Position numbers and translations under genes: made by a program. Below, piece after piece: positions 5,899-7,219 of a DNA stretch of 7,219 nt. The notes beneath the pieces are model-generated. The model made no database searches and was not told where the DNA came from. It was given only the letters and a program-made list of their open reading frames with translations. Within the stretch, counting starts at the first letter, position 1. Every line of letters begins with the position of its first letter. The stretch is from Ohtaekwangia sp036568665 (GTDB lineage Bacteria > Bacteroidota > Bacteroidia > Cytophagales > Cyclobacteriaceae). Where the stretch lies: NCBI RefSeq assembly GCF_036568665.1, contig NZ_DATCSD010000283.1, positions 1-7,219 on the forward strand, read 5' to 3'.

Positions 5899-7086
5899 CT
5901 AAAGTAAGTTAATTTTCTCGATTGACTTACTGGTCAGGCTTGTTCCATCTTTGATATTCACAATGTAGGTCTCCAGGGCAATACCAAACTTCTCGGCATA
6001 CGCAGGGCGCACTGCCGAAAGGAACGAACCTACTTCATCTTTCTTCACCAGGTTAATGGTGCAACCACCAAAGCCTCCACCCATAACGCGCGCTCCCATT
6101 ACACCGGAAAATTTCGTTGCCTGCTCTACCAAAAAGTCGAGCTCGGGGCAGCTTACTTCATATAGCTTCGACAAGCCTTCGTGTGTTTCAAACATCTTCT
6201 TGCCGAAGGCCTGCAGGTCATGCTTCTCCAAATCTTTACTCGCCTGTTGTACGCGCGCAATCTCCTGCACTACATACAGACAACGATCGAATACTTTTCC
6301 TTTCAACTCATCTTTATGCTTGCGCACCATGTCTTCAGTAACATCGCGTAAGCTGTTGATAGCGGGGTAATGTTTCTTGAGTATAGCAACACCTTGCTCG
6401 CATTCATTTCTTCTTGTGTTATACTCTGAATCAACAAGCGAGTGCTTTACTTTAGAATCGCACAATACAATAGTGAAGTCTTTTAATTCAAGTGGCGAAT
6501 AGCGATACTCAAGTGAACGACAGTCGAGCAATATCACATGATTCTCAGAACCCATCATGCTGGCGAACTGATCCATGATGCCGCACTTCACACCTACGAA
6601 GTTATGCTCCGACCATTGTGCAATCCTGATCAATTCTTTTTTATCGATGCTGTGATGATTGAGTGCATTGAGTGCAAACGCAAAACCACACTCTACCGAA
6701 GCAGACGATGAGAGACCTGCACCCATCGGTATATTTCCACCGAACACACAGCGGAACGGTTTCACAGTATATCCTTTATCAACAAACTGGCGCAACACAC
6801 CCAACAGGTAATTTACCCATGTTGGCGAAGCAGCAGGCTTCGGGTTGTTCATATCTACAGTATAATATTCGTTGTATTTGATGGAGTATATTTCTGATTT
6901 GCCATCCAATGATTCAGCAATAGCAAAAACGGTTTCCCGATCGATGGCAGCAGGCATCACAAAGCCATCATTGTAATCGGTATGCTCTCCTATCAGGTTG
7001 ATGCGTCCTGGGGAGCGAACCACCATCGGTTCTCCTGGGTATAATTCCCTGTACTTGTTCAGTACATCTTGTGCGGTTAATTCCAC
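5899..7086 (-). CDS. galK: Galactokinase
   Basis: First cytosolic step of the Leloir pathway: alpha-D-galactose plus ATP gives galactose-1-phosphate. A 395-residue GHMP-family kinase of normal length. The galactokinase signature GRINLIGEHTDY is at 27-38, where Arg28 matches the catalytic arginine and Glu34, His35 and Asp37 contact galactose. The ATP loop PMGAGLSSSAS is at 120-130, the catalytic aspartate is Asp172 in MDQFAS, and the third GHMP motif MGGGFGG is at 335-341. The start is GTG (7084-7086): no in-frame ATG occurs upstream before a stop at 7111-7113, and the next internal ATG (Met21) would leave too little sequence before the signature. No Shine-Dalgarno precedes it. It is the first gene of the operon and is coupled to galE by a 3-base gap. 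A GTG start in the leading gene may lower translation. Confidence 0.96.
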   Translation of the reverse strand: MELTAQDVLNKYRELYPGEPMVVRSPGRINLIGEHTDYNDGFVMPAAIDRETVFAIAESLDGKSEIYSIKYNEYYTVDMNNPKPAASPTWVNYLLGVLRQFVDKGYTVKPFRCVFGGNIPMGAGLSSSASVECGFAFALNALNHHSIDKKELIRIAQWSEHNFVGVKCGIMDQFASMMGSENHVILLDCRSLEYRYSPLELKDFTIVLCDSKVKHSLVDSEYNTRRNECEQGVAILKKHYPAINSLRDVTEDMVRKHKDELKGKVFDRCLYVVQEIARVQQASKDLEKHDLQAFGKKMFETHEGLSKLYEVSCPELDFLVEQATKFSGVMGARVMGGGFGGCTINLVKKDEVGSFLSAVRPAYAEKFGIALETYIVNIKDGTSLTSKSIEKINLL

Positions 7087-7219
7087 TACGTAAAAAAGTT
7101 TAGGTGTCCTCTATAAATAGTAACCGGAGACCAAACTCCTTTCGATCTCCGGTACTTAACCAATCAATTAACCCAAAATGTTAATGACGATACGAAGTAC
7201 CGTATTCGCTGTGAGATAG
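7087..7219 (-). promoter_or_regulatory. galK upstream leader with three stacked dyads
   Basis: This 133-base stretch in front of galK shows no gene. It contains three neighbouring inverted repeats. The first is ACCGGAGA (7123-7130) with TCTCCGGT (7146-7153), loop 15, extendable by two pairs across a bulged A. The second is ATTAAC (7167-7172) with GTTAAT (7180-7185), spacer 7, also extendable across a bulged A. The third is ATACG (7190-7194) with CGTAT (7201-7205). None is followed by a T-run on either strand, so they look more like operator or leader structures than terminators. TTTG on the minus strand (7174-7177) within the second dyad could be a minus-33 box, but no good TAnnTTTG follows at the right distance, so the transcription start may lie outside the window. 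Confidence 0.45.

Noticed and set aside
7123..7153. ACCGGAGA/TCTCCGGT hairpin as an intrinsic terminator
   Set aside because: No T-run follows the stem on either strand and the loop is 15 bases, unlike the two clear terminators in this window.
7178..7219. Plus-strand 13-codon frame ending at the right edge (ATG 7178-7180, TAG 7217-7219)
   Set aside because: Too short, overlaps the dyads, and has no family resemblance or ribosome site. It may only hint that a divergent gene begins outside the window.
1..7219. CRISPR arrays, tRNA or rRNA genes, insertion sequences, SusC/SusD genes
   Set aside because: I found no regularly spaced long repeats, cloverleaf sequences, transposase motifs or polysaccharide-utilisation genes on either strand.

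Overview
The window holds a D-galactose catabolic locus, almost certainly from a member of the Bacteroidota. Base composition, protein style and lack of Shine-Dalgarno sequences suggest a soil or freshwater Chitinophagaceae-like or Cytophagales-like bacterium, but lineage below phylum is inference. All six genes are on the minus strand, so transcription runs from right to left.

From the right: 7087-7219 is a non-coding leader packed with three short dyad symmetries. Next comes the Leloir operon in order of transcription: galK (5899-7086, GTG start), galE (4867-5895, 3 bases after galK), galT (3707-4777, after an 89-base spacer) and galM (2536-3702, 4 bases after galT). A strong intrinsic terminator at 2479-2514 closes the operon. 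A 343-base gap (2193-2535) carries two decayed 7-base-period repeats and the probable promoter of a sodium/galactose symporter of the SGLT type (519-2192). That gene ends in a second strong terminator (398-432). The left edge cuts a YafY/WYL-type transcriptional regulator; only its first 88 codons (1-264) are present.

Together the genes form a route from outside the cell to central metabolism. The symporter brings galactose across the inner membrane with sodium. GalK phosphorylates alpha-D-galactose, GalT exchanges galactose-1-phosphate with UDP-glucose, and GalE regenerates UDP-glucose. GalM is unusual in an otherwise cytosolic pathway because it starts with a lipoprotein signal peptide, so it should equilibrate galactose anomers outside the inner membrane, before uptake.

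Nothing here looks like a wholly new system. The best second-look items are the exported mutarotase paired with an SGLT transporter, the heptamer repeat family shared by two intergenic gaps, the stacked dyads in front of galK, and residue changes at metal, ion and gatekeeper positions in GalT, the symporter and GalE. Comparisons with Escherichia coli, Lactococcus and Vibrio proteins are from memory, not computed alignments.
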